In this document: in pieces, positions 15,301-28,400 of the stretch
How the letters are laid out: every line of letters starts with the position of its first letter
Position numbering within the stretch: position 1 is the first letter of the stretch
Origin: Halictus rubicundus
Taxonomy: Eukaryota > Arthropoda > Insecta > Hymenoptera > Halictidae
Direction: 5' to 3'
DNA: 64,000 nt
Assembly (NCBI RefSeq): GCF_050948215.1
Contig: NW_027488594.1
Span: forward strand, 124,001 to 188,000
Notes under the pieces: generated by a model
The model's input: only the letters and a program-made list of their open reading frames with translations
Told to the model about the DNA's origin: nothing
Databases searched by the model: none
Program-made: the position numbers and the translations under genes

Positions 15301-16489
15301 ACAGGATAGGATAGGATAGAGGATAGGATAGGATAGAGGATAGGCTAGGATAGAGGATAGGATAGGATAGAGGATAGGATAGGATAGAGGATGGGATAGG
15401 ATAGAGGATAGGATAGGATAGAGGATAGGATAGGATAGAGGATAGGATAGGATAGAGGATAGGATAGGATACAGGATAGGATAGGATACAGGATAGGATA
15501 GGATAGAGCATAGGATAGGATAGAGGATAGGATAGGATAGAGGATAGGATAGGGGATTGGATAGGATAGAGAATAGGATACGATAGAGAATAGGATAGGA
15601 TTGGATAGAGAATAGGATGGGATAGAGGATAGGATAGGATAGAGGATAGGATAGGATAGAGGATGGGATAGGATAGAGGATAGGATAGGATAGAGGATAG
15701 GATAGGATAGAGGATAGGATAGGATAGAGGATAGGATAGGATAGAGGATAGGATAGGATACAGGATAGGATAGGATAGAGGATAGGCTAGGATAGAGGAT
15801 AGGATAGGATAGAGGATAGGATAGGATAGAGGATGGGATAGGATAGAGGATAGGATAGGATAGAGGATAGGATAGGATAGAGGATAGGATAGGATACAGG
15901 ATAGGATAGGATACAGGATAGGATAGGATAGAGCATAGGATAGGATAGATGATAGGATAGGATAGAGGATAGGATAGGGGATTGGATAGGATATAGGATA
16001 GGATATGATAGAGGATAGGATAGGATAGGATAGTGGACAGGATAGGATAGAGGATAGGATAGGGGATTGGATAGGATATAGGATAGGATATGATAGAGGA
16101 TAGGATAGGATAGCGGATAGGATAAGATAGAGTATAGAATAGGATAGATGATATTATAGGAAAGAGGATAGGATATGATAGAGGATACGATATTATAGAG
16201 GATAGGATAGGATAGAGGATGGGATAGGATAGAGGATAGGATAGGATAGAGGATAGGATAGGATAGAGGATAGGATAGGATACAGGATAGGATAGGATAC
16301 AGGATAGGATAGGATAGAGGATAGGATAGGATACAGGATAGGATAGGATAGAGGATAGGGTAGGATAGAGGATAGGATAGGATAGAGGATAAGATAGGAT
16401 AGAGGATGGGATAGGATAGAGGATAGGATAGGATAGAGGATAGGATAGGATAGAGGATAGGATAGGATAGAGGATAGGATAGGATACAG

Positions 16490-17435
16490 GATAGGATAGG
16501 ATAGGATAGAGGATAGGATAGGATAAGAGGATAGGATAGGATAGAGGATAGGATAGGATAGAGGATAGGATAGGATAGAGGATAGGATAGGATGGAGGAT
16601 AGGATAGGATAGAGCATAAGTTAGGATAGTGGAAAGGATAGGACAGAGAATAGGATAGGATAGAGGATAGGATAGGATAGAGGATGGGATAGGATAGAGG
16701 ATAGGATAGGATAGAGGATAGGATAGGATAGAGGATAGGATAGGATAGAGGATAGGATAGGATAGAGGATAGGATAGGATAGAGGATAGGATAGGATACA
16801 GGATAGGATAGGATAGAGGATAGGCTAGGATAGAGGATAGGATAGGATAGAGGATAGTATAGGATAGAGGATGGGATAGGATAGAGGATAGGATAGGATA
16901 GAGGATAGGATAGGATAGAGGATAGGATAGGATAGAGGATAGGATAGGATACAGGATAGGATAGGATAGAGGATAGGCTAGGATAGAGGATAGGATAGGA
17001 TAGAGGATAGTATAGGATAGAGGATGGGATAGGATAGAGGATAGGATAGGATAGAGGATAGGATAGGATAGAGGATAGGATAGGATAGAGGATAGGATAG
17101 GATAGAGGATAGGATAGGATACAGGATAGGATAGGATAGGATAGAGGATAGGATAGGATAAGAGGATAGGATAGGATAGAGGATAGGATAGGATAGAGGA
17201 TAGGATAGGATAGAGGATAGGATAGGATGGAGGATAGGATAGGATAGAGCATAAGTTAGGATAGTGGAAAGGATAGGACAGAGAATAGGATAGGATAGAG
17301 GATAGGATAGGATAGAGGATGGGATAGGATAGAGGATAGGATAGGATAGAGGATAGGATAGGATAGAGGATAGGATAGGATAGAGGATAGGATAGGATAG
17401 AGGATAGGATAGGATAGAGGATAGGATAGGATACA
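16490..17435 (+). repeat. Tandem duplication with 635-bp period, copy 1 only
   Basis: The ataagagg unit at 16523 and the gcataag unit at 16614 recur at 17158 and 17249, both 635 bp on. The following ggaaagg and gagaatagg units also match. A nested 153-bp (9 x 17) repeat of the ggctagg-containing stretch starts at 16823 and 16976. The corresponding part of copy 2, near 39.07 kb, has only one version, and the offset between copies drops by exactly 635 here. The outer edges are approximate. Confidence 0.75.
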
Positions 17436-18603
17436 GGATAGGATAGGATAGAGGATAGGCTAGGATAGAGGATAGGATAGGATAGAGGATAGTATAGGAT
17501 AGAGGATGGGATAGGATAGAGGATAGGATAGGATAGAGGATAGGATAGGATAGAGGATAGGATAGGATACAGGATAGGATAGGATACAGGATAGGATAGG
17601 ATAGAGCATAGGATAGGATAGATGATAGGATAGGATAGAGGATAGGATAGAGGATTGGATAGGATATAGGATAGGATATGATAGAGGATAGGATAGGATA
17701 GGATAGTGGATAGGATAGGATAGAGGATAGGATAGGGGATTGGATAGGATATAGGATAGGATATGATAGAGGATAGGATAGGATAGCGGATAGGATAAGA
17801 TAGAGTATAGAATAGGATAGATGATATTATAGGAAAGAGGATAGGATATGATAGAGGATACGATATTATAGAGGATAGGATAGGATAGAGGATCGGATAG
17901 GATAGAGGATAGGATAGGATAGAGGATAGGATAGGATACAGGATAGGATAGGATACAGGATAGGATAGGAAGGAGCATAGGATAGGATAGAGGATAGGAA
18001 AGGATAGAGGATAGGATAGGGGATTGGATAGGATAGAGAATAGGATACGATAGAGAATAGGATAGGATTGGATAGAGAATAGGATGGGATCGAGGATAGG
18101 ATAGGATAGAGGATAGGATAGGATAGAGGATGGGATAGGATAGAGGATAGGATAGGATAGAGGATAGGATAGGATAGAGGATAGGATAGGATAGAGGATA
18201 GGATAGGATAGAGGATGGGATAGGATAGAGGATAGGATAGGATAGAGGATAGGATAGGATAGAGGATAGGATAGGATAGAGCATAAGGTAGGATAGTGGA
18301 AAGGATAGGATAGAGGATAGGATAGGATAGAGAATAGGATACGATAGAGAATAGGATAGGATTGGATAGAGAATAGGATGGGATAGAGGATAGGATAGGA
18401 TAGAGCATAAGATAGGATAGTGGAAAGGATAGGACAGAGTATAGGATAGGATAGAGGATAGGATCGGATAAAGGATAGGATAGGATAGAGGATAAGATAT
18501 GATAGAGCATAGGATATAGGATTGGATAGTATAGAGGATAGGATACGATAGAGGATAGGATACGATAGATGATAGGATAGGATAGGATAGAGAATAGGAT
18601 AGA

Positions 18604-20522
18604 ATATATGATATTATAGGATAGAGCAAGGATAGGACAGAGGATACGATATTATAGAGGATAGGATAGGATAGCGGAAAGGATAGGATAGACGATAGGA
18701 TAGGATAGAGGATAGGATAGGATAGAGGATAGGATAGGATAGAGGATAGGATAGGATAGAGGATAGGATAGGATAGAGGATAGGATAGGATAGAGGATAG
18801 GATAGGATAGAGGATAGGATAGGATAGAGGATAGGATAGGATAGAGGATAGGATAGGATAGAGGATAGGATAGGATAGAGGATAGGATAGAGGATAGGAT
18901 GGGATAGAGGATAGGATAGGATAGAGGATAGGATAGGATAGAGGATAGGATAGGATAGAGGATAGGATAGGATTGAGGATAGGATAGGATAGAGGATAGG
19001 CTAGGATAGAGGATAGGATATGATAGAGGATAGGATAGGATAGAGGATAGGATAGGATATAGGATACGATATAGGATTGGATAGGATAGAGAATAGGATA
19101 CGATAGAGAATAGGATAGGATTGGATAGAGAATAGGATGGGATAGAGGATAGGATAGGATAGAGGATAGGATAGGATGGAGGATGGGATAGGATAGAGGA
19201 TAGGTTAGGATAGAGGATAGGATAGGATAGAGGATAGGATAGGATAGAGGATAGGATAGGATAGAGGATAGGATAGGATACAGGATAGGATAGGATAGAG
19301 GATAGGCTAGGATAGAGGATAGGATAGGATAGAGGATAGGATAGGATAGAGGATAGGATAGGATACAGGATAGGATAGGATACAGGATAGGATAGGATAG
19401 AGCATAGGATAGGATAGAGGATAGGATAGGATAGAGGATAGGATAGGGGATTGGATAGGATAGAGAATAGGATACGATAGAGAATAGGATAGGATTGGAT
19501 AGAGAATAGGATGGGATCGAGGATAGGATAGGATAGAGGATAGGATAGGATAGAGGATGGGATAGGATAGAGGATAGGATAGGATAGGGGATAGGATAGG
19601 ATAGAGGATAGGATAGGATAGAGGATAGGATAGGATAGAGGATAGGATAGGATACAGGATAGGATAGGATAGAGGATAGGCTAGGATAGAGGATAGGATA
19701 GGATAGAGGATAGGATAGGATAGAGGATGGGATAGGATAGAGGATAGGATAGGATAGAGGATAGGATAGGATAGAGGATAGGATAGGATAGAGGATAGGA
19801 TAGGATACAGGATAGGATAGGATAGAGGATAGGATAGGATAGAGGATAGGATAGGATAGAGAATAGGATACGATAGAGAATAGGATAGGATTGGATAGAG
19901 AATAGGATGGGATAGAGGATAGGATAGGATAGAGGATAGGATAGGATAGAGGATAGGATAGGATGGAGGATAGGATAGGATAGAGGATAGGATCGGATAA
20001 AGGATAGGATAGCATAGAGGATAAGATATGATAGAGCATAGGATATAGGATTGGATAGTATAGAGGATAGGATACGATAGAGGATAGGATACGATAGATG
20101 ATAGGATAGGATAGGATAGAGAATAGGATAGAATATATGATATTATAGGATAGAGCAAGGATAGGACAGAGGATACGATATTATAGAGGATAGGATAGGA
20201 TAGCGGAAAGGATAGGATAGACGATAGGATAGGATAGAGGATAGGATAGGATAGTGGATAGGATAGGATAGAGGATAGGATAGGATAGAGGATAGGATAG
20301 GATAGAGGATAGGATAGGATAGAGGTTAGGATAGGATAGAGGATAGGATAGGATAGAGGATAGGATAGGATAGAGGATAGGATAGGATAGAGGATAGGAT
20401 AGAGGATAGGATGGGATAGAGGATAGGATAGGATAGAGGATAGGATAGGATAGAGGATAGGATAGGATAGAGGACAGGATATGATAGATGATAGGATAGG
20501 ATAGGATAGAGAATAGGATAGA
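18604..20522 (+). repeat. 1,919-bp tandem unit, first
   Basis: Defined by the AT-rich marker cassettes. Their spacing in copy 1 from 18604 is 1529, 390, 1529, 390, which is a 1,919-bp unit present twice in tandem. The edges are set at cassette starts for convenience and may not be the true breakpoints. Confidence 0.8.
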
Positions 20523-22441
20523 ATATATGATATTATAGGATAGAGCAAGGATAGGACAGAGGATACGATATTATAGAGGATAGGATAGGATAGCGGAAAG
20601 GATAGGATAGACGATAGGATAGGATAGAGGATAGGATAGGATAGAGGATAGGATAGGATAGAGGATAGGATAGGATAGAGGATAGGATAGGATAGAGGAT
20701 AGGATAGGATAGAGGATAGGATAGGATAGAGGATAGGATAGGATAGAGGATAGGATAGGATAGAGGATAGGATAGGATAGAGGATAGGATAGGATAGAGG
20801 ATAGGATAGAGGATAGGATGGGATAGAGGATAGGATAGGATAGAGGATAGGATAGGATAGAGGATAGGATAGGATAGAGGATAGGATAGGATTGAGGATA
20901 GGATAGGATAGAGGATAGGCTAGGATAGAGGATAGGATATGATAGAGGATAGGATAGGATAGAGGATAGGATAGGATATAGGATACGATATAGGATTGGA
21001 TAGGATAGAGAATAGGATACGATAGAGAATAGGATAGGATTGGATAGAGAATAGGATGGGATAGAGGATAGGATAGGATAGAGGATAGGATAGGATAGAG
21101 GATGGGATAGGATAGAGGATAGGTTAGGATAGAGGATAGGATAGGATAGAGGATAGGATAGGATAGAGGATAGGATAGGATAGAGGATAGGATAGGATAC
21201 AGGATAGGATAGGATAGAGGATAGGCTAGGATAGAGGATAGGATAGGATAGAGGATAGGATAGGATAGAGGATAGGATAGGATACAGGATAGGATAGGAT
21301 ACAGGATAGGATAGGATAGAGCATAGGATAGGATAGAGGATAGGATAGGATAGAGGATAGGATAGGGGATTGGATAGGATAGAGAATAGGATACGATAGA
21401 GAATAGGATAGGATTGGATAGAGAATAGGATGGGATCGAGGATAGGATAGGATAGAGGATAGGATAGGATAGAGGATGGGATAGGATAGAGGATAGGATA
21501 GGATAGGGGATAGGATAGGATAGAGGATAGGATAGGATAGAGGATAGGATAGGATAGAGGATAGGATAGGATACAGGATAGGATAGGATAGAGGATAGGC
21601 TAGGATAGAGGATAGGATAGGATAGAGGATAGGATAGGATAGAGGATGGGATAGGATAGAGGATAGGATAGGATAGAGGATAGGATAGGATAGAGGATAG
21701 GATAGGATAGAGGATAGGATAGGATACAGGATAGGATAGGATAGAGGATAGGATAGGATAGAGGATAGGATAGGATAGAGAATAGGATACGATAGAGAAT
21801 AGGATAGGATTGGATAGAGAATAGGATGGGATAGAGGATAGGATAGGATAGAGGATAGGATAGGATAGAGGATAGGATAGGATGGAGGATAGGATAGGAT
21901 AGAGGATAGGATCGGATAAAGGATAGGATAGCATAGAGGATAAGATATGATAGAGCATAGGATATAGGATTGGATAGTATAGAGGATAGGATACGATAGA
22001 GGATAGGATACGATAGATGATAGGATAGGATAGGATAGAGAATAGGATAGAATATATGATATTATAGGATAGAGCAAGGATAGGACAGAGGATACGATAT
22101 TATAGAGGATAGGATAGGATAGCGGAAAGGATAGGATAGACGATAGGATAGGATAGAGGATAGGATAGGATAGTGGATAGGATAGGATAGAGGATAGGAT
22201 AGGATAGAGGATAGGATAGGATAGAGGATAGGATAGGATAGAGGTTAGGATAGGATAGAGGATAGGATAGGATAGAGGATAGGATAGGATAGAGGATAGG
22301 ATAGGATAGAGGATAGGATAGAGGATAGGATGGGATAGAGGATAGGATAGGATAGAGGATAGGATAGGATAGAGGATAGGATAGGATAGAGGACAGGATA
22401 TGATAGATGATAGGATAGGATAGGATAGAGAATAGGATAGA
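20523..22441 (+). repeat. 1,919-bp tandem unit, second
   Basis: Second member of the 1,919-bp tandem pair, with marker cassettes at 20523 and 22052. In 22-kb copy 2 the related units are not adjacent. They start at 40422 and 44468 and are separated by about 2.1 kb of other sequence. Confidence 0.8.
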
Positions 22442-25400
22442 ATATATGATATTATAGGATAGAGCAAGGATAGGACAGAGGATACGATATTATAGAGGAT
22501 AGGATAGGATAGCGGAAAGGATAGGATAGAGGATAGGATAGGATAGAGGATAGGATAGGATAGAGGATAGGATGGGATAGGGGATAGGCTAGGATAGAGG
22601 ATAGGATAGGATAGAGGATAGGATAGGGGATTGGATAGGATATAGGATAGGATAGGATAGAGGATAGGATAGGATACAGGATAGGATAGGATAGAGGATA
22701 GGGTAGGATAGAGGATAGGATAGGATAGAGGATAGGATAGGATAGAGGATGGGATAGGATAGAGGATAGGATACGATAGAGGATAGGATAGGATAGAGGA
22801 TAGGATACGATAGAGGATAGGATAGGATAGAGGATAGGATAGGATACAGGATAGGATAGGGGATTGGATAGGATATAGGATAGGATATGATAGAGGATGG
22901 GATAGGATAGGATAGAGGATAGGATAGGATAGAGGATAGGATAGGAGAAAGGATAGGATAGGATAGAGGATAGGATAGGATAGAGCATAAGGTAGGATAG
23001 TGGAAAGGATAGGATAGAGGATAGGATAGGATAGAGAATAGGATACGATAGAGAATAGGATAGGATTGGATAGAGAATAGGATGGGATAGAGGATAGGAT
23101 AGGATAGAGGATAGGATAGGATAGAGGATAGGATAGGATGGAGGATAGGATAGGATAGAGCATAAGATAGGATAGTGGAAAGGATAGGACAGAGTATAGG
23201 ATAGGATAGAGGATAGGATCGGATAAAGGATAGGATAGGATAGAGGATAAGATATGGTAGAGCATAGGATATAGGATTGGATAGGATAGAGGATAGGATA
23301 CGATAGAGGATAGGATAGGATAGAGGATAGGATAGGATAGAGGATAGGATAGGATAGAGGATAGGATAGGATAGAGGATAGGATGGGATAGGGGATAGGC
23401 TAGGATAGAGGATAGGATAGGATAGAGGATAGGATAGGATAGAGGAGAGGATAGGATAGAGGATAGGATAGAGGATAGGATAGGATAGAGGATAGGCTAG
23501 GATAGAGGATAGGACAGGATAGAGGATAGGATCGGATAAAGGATATAATAGCATAGAGGATAAGATATGATAGAGCATAGGATATAGGATTGGATAGTAT
23601 AGAGGATAGGATACGATAGAGGATAGGATACGATAGATAATAGGATAGGATAGGATAGAGAATAGGATAGAATATATGATTTTATAGGATAGAGCAAGGA
23701 TAGGACAGAGGATACGATATTATAGAGGATAGGATAGGATAGCGGAAAGGATAGGATAGACGATAGGATAGGATAGAGGATAGGATAGGATAGCGAAAAG
23801 GATAGGATAGAGGATAGGATAGGATAGAGGATAGGATAGGATAGAGGATAGGATACGATAGAGGATAGGATAGGATAGAGGATAGGATAGGATAGAGGAA
23901 AGGATAGAGGATAGGATGGGATAGGGGATAGGCTAGGATAGAGGATAGGATAGGATAGAGGATAGGATAGGGGATTGGATAGGATATAGGATAGGATAGG
24001 ATAGAGGAAAGGATAGGATACAGGATAGGATAGGATAGAGGATAGGCTAGGATAGAGGATAGGATAGGATAGAGGATAGGATAGGATAGAGGATGGGATA
24101 GGATAGAGGATAGGATAGGATAGAGGATAGGATAGGATAGAGGATAGGATAGGATAGAAGATAGATCGGATAAAGGATAGGATAGGATAGAGGATAGAAT
24201 ACGATAGATGATAGGATAGGATAGGATAGATAATAGGATAGAATATATGATATTATAGGATAGAGCAAGGATAGGACAGAGGATACGATATTATAGAGGA
24301 TAGGATAGGATAGCGGAAAGGATAGGATAGAGGATAGGATAGGATAGAGGATAGGATAGGATAGAGGATAGGATTGGATAGAGGATAGGATAGGATAGAG
24401 GATAGGATAGGATAGAGGATAGGATAGGATAGAGGATAGGATGGGATAGGGGATAGGCTAGGATAGAGGATAGGATAGGATAGAGGATAGGATAGGATAG
24501 AGGAGAGGATAGGATAGAGGATAGGATAGAGGATAGGATAGGATAGAGGATAGGCTAGGATAGAGGATAGGACAGGATAGAGGATAGGATCGGATAAAGG
24601 ATAGGATAGCATAGAGGATAAGATATGATAGAGCATAGGATATAGGATTGGATAGTATAGAGGATAGGATACGATAGAGGATAGGACAGAGGATACGATA
24701 TTATAGAGGATAGGATAGGATAGCGGAAAGGATAGGATAGACGATAGGATAGGATAGAGGATAGGACAGGATAGCGGAAAGGATAGGATAGAGGATAGGA
24801 TAGGATAGAGGATAGGATAGCATAGAGGATAGGATACGATAGAGGATAGGATAGGATAGAGGATAGGATAGGATAGAGGATAGGATAGAGGATAGGATGG
24901 GATAGGGGATAGGCTAGGATAGAGGATAGGATAGGATAGAGGATAGGATAGGGGATTGGATAGGATATAGGATAGTATAGGATAGAGGAAAGGATAGGAT
25001 ACAGGATAGGATAGGATAGAGGATAGGCTAGGATAGAGGATAGGATAGGATAGAGGATAGGATAGGATAGAGGATGGGATAGGATAGAGGATAGGATAGG
25101 ATAGAGGATAGGATAGGATAGAGGATAGGATAGAGGATAGGATAGGATAGAGGATAGATCGGATAAAGGATAGGATAGGATAGAGGATAGGATACGATAG
25201 ATGATAGGATAGGATAGGATAGAGAATAGGATAGAATATATGATACGATATTATAGAGGATAGGATAGGATAGCGGAAAGGATAGGATAGAGGATAGGAT
25301 AGGATAGAGGATAGGATAGGATAGAGGATAGGATAGGATAGAGGATAGGATAGGATAGAGGATAGGATAGGATAGAGGATAGGATGGGATAGGGGATAGG

Positions 25401-28400
25401 CTAGGATAGAGGATAGAATAGGATAGAGGATAGGATAGGATAGAGGAGAGGATAGGATAGAGGATAGGATAGAGGATAGGATAGGATAGAGGATAGGCTA
25501 GGATAGAGGATAGGATAGGATAGAGGATAGGATCGGATAAAGGATAGGATAGCATAGAGGATAAGATATGATAGATAATAGGATAGGATAGATGATATTA
25601 TAGGAAAGAGGATAGGATATGATAGAGGATACGATATTATAGTGGATCGGATAGGATAGAGGATCGGATAGGATAGAGGATAGAATAGGATAGAGGATAG
25701 GATAGGATAGAGGATAGGATAGGATAAGAGGATAGGATAGGATAGAGGATAGGATAGGAGAAAGGATAAGATAGGATAGAGGATAGGATAGGATAGTGGA
25801 TAGGATAGGATAGAGGATAGGATAGGATAGAGGATAGGATAGGATAGGATAGAGGATAGGATAGGATAAGAGGATAGGATAGGATAGAGGATAGGATAGG
25901 ATAGAGGATAGGATAGGATAGAGGATAGGATACGATAGAGGATAGGATAGGATAGAGGATAGGATAGGATAGGATAGAGGTTAGGATAGGATACAGGATA
26001 GGATAGGATAGAGGATACGATATTGGATTGGATAGGATAGAGAATAGGATACGATAGAGGATAGTATAGGATTGGATAGACAATAGGATCGGATAGAGGA
26101 TAGGATAGGAGAGAGGATAGGATAGGATAGAGGATAAGATAGGATAGGATAGGATAAAGGATAGGATAGGATGGAGGATAGGATAGGATAGAGGATAGGA
26201 TAGGATAGAGGGTATGATAGGATAGAGGATAGGATAGGATAGAGGATTGGATAGGATAGAGGATAGGATAGGATACAGGATAGGATAGGATAGGATAGAG
26301 GATAGGATAGGATAGAGGATAGGATAGGATAGAGGATAGGATAGGATAGAGGATAGGATAGGATACAGGATAGGATAGGATAGAGGATAGGATAGGATAG
26401 AGGATACGATATTGGATTGGATAGGATAGAGAATAGGATACGATAGAGGATAGTATAGGATTGGATAGACAATAGGATCGGATAGAGGATAGGATAGGAT
26501 AGAGGATAGGATAGGATAGAGGATAGGATAGGATAGAGGATAGGATAGGATAGAGGATAGGGTAGGATAGAGGATAGGATAGGATAGGATAGGAAAGAGG
26601 ATAGGATAGGATAGAGGATAGGATAGGATTGGATAGACAATAGGATCGGATAGAGGATAGGATAGGATAGAGGATAGGATAGTATAGAGGAAAGGATAGG
26701 ATAGAGGATAGGATAGGATAGAGGATAGGATAGGATAGGATAGAGGATAGGATAGGATAAGAGGATAGGATAGGATAGAGGATATTATAGGATAGAGGAT
26801 AGGATAGGATAGAGGATAGGATAGGATGGAGGATAGGATAGGATAGAGCATAAGTTAGGATAGTGGAAAGGATAGGACAGAGAATAGGATAGGATAGAGA
26901 ATAGGATACGATAGAGGATAGTATAGGATTGGATAGACAATAGGATCGGATAGAGGATAGGATAGGAGAGAGGATAGGATAGGATAGAGGATAAGATAGG
27001 ATAGGATAGGATAAAGGATAGGATAGGATGGAGGATAGGATAGGATAGAGGATAAGATAGGATAGAGGGTATGATTGGATAGAGGATAGGATAGGATAGA
27101 GGATTGGATAGGATAGAGGATAGGATAGGATACAGGATTGGATAGGATAGAGGATAGGATAGGATAGGATAGGATAGAGGATAGGATAGGATAGAGGATA
27201 GGATAGGATAGAGGATAGGATAGGATAGAGGATAGGATAGGATAGAGGATAGGATAGGATAGAGGATAGGATAGGATACAGGATAGGATAGGATAGAGGA
27301 TAGGCTAGGATAGAGGATAGGATAGGATAGAGGATAGGATAGGATAGAGGATAGGATAGGATAGAGGATAGGATAGGATAGAGGATAGGATAGGATACAG
27401 GATAGGATAGGATAGAGGATAGGCTAGGATAGAGGATAGGATAGGATAGAGGATAGGATAGGATAGAGGATGGGATAGGATAGAGGATAGGATAGGATAG
27501 AGGATAGGATAGGATAGAGGATAGGATAGGATAGAGGATATAATAGGATACAGGATAGGATAGGATACAGGATAGGATAGGATAGAGCATAGGATAGGAT
27601 AGAGGATAGGATAGGATAGAGGATAGGATAGGGGATTGGATAGGATAGAGAATAGGATACGATAGAGAATAGGATAGGATTGGATAGAGAATAGGATGGG
27701 ATAGAGGATAGGATAGGATAGAGGATAGGATAGGCTAGAGGATGGGATAGGATAGAGGATAGGATAGGATAGAGGATAGGATAGGATAGAGGATAGGATA
27801 GGATAGAGGATAGGATAGGATAGAGGATAGGATAGGATACAGGATAGGATAGGATAGATGATAGGATAGGATAGATGATAGGATAGGGGATTGGATAGGA
27901 TATAGGATAGGATATGATAGAGGATAGGATAGGATAGGATAGTGGATAGGATAGGATAGAGGATAGGATAGGGGATTGGATAGGATATAGGATAGGATAT
28001 GATAGAGGATAGGATAGGATAGCGGATAGGATAAGATAGAGTATAGAATAGGATAGATGATATTATAGGAAAGAGGATAGGATATGATAGAGGATACGAT
28101 ATTATAGAGGATAGGATAGGATAGAGGATCGGATAGGATAGAGGATAGGATAGGAGAAAGGATAGGATAGGATAGAGGATAGGATAGGATAGAGCATAAG
28201 GTAGGATAGTGGAAAGGATAGGATAGAGGATAGGATAGGATAGAGTATAGGATAGGATAGGATAGAGGATAGGATAGGATAAGAGGATAGGATAGGATAG
28301 AGGATAGGATAGGATAGAGGATAGGATAGGATAGAGGATAGGATAGTATGGAGGATAGGATAGGATAGAGCATAAGATAGGATAGTGGAAAGGATAGGAC

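Larger units (their letters stand above)
3392..25576 (+). repeat. 22-kb higher-order block, copy 1
   Basis: A 22,185-bp segment (1,305 x 17 bp) whose ordered series of variant units is repeated at 25577-49587. The left edge is the aataggataggatag motif at 3392, which matches 25577 base for base going right and diverges going left. Minus-strand frames at 3452-4666 and 25637-26851 translate identically over 404 codons, which shows very high identity. AT-rich marker cassettes (atatatgat) lie at 6190, 8036, 9645, 10700, 13205, 13907, 18604, 20133, 20523, 22052, 22442, 23672, 24243 and 25236. No gene lies in it. Confidence 0.88.
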
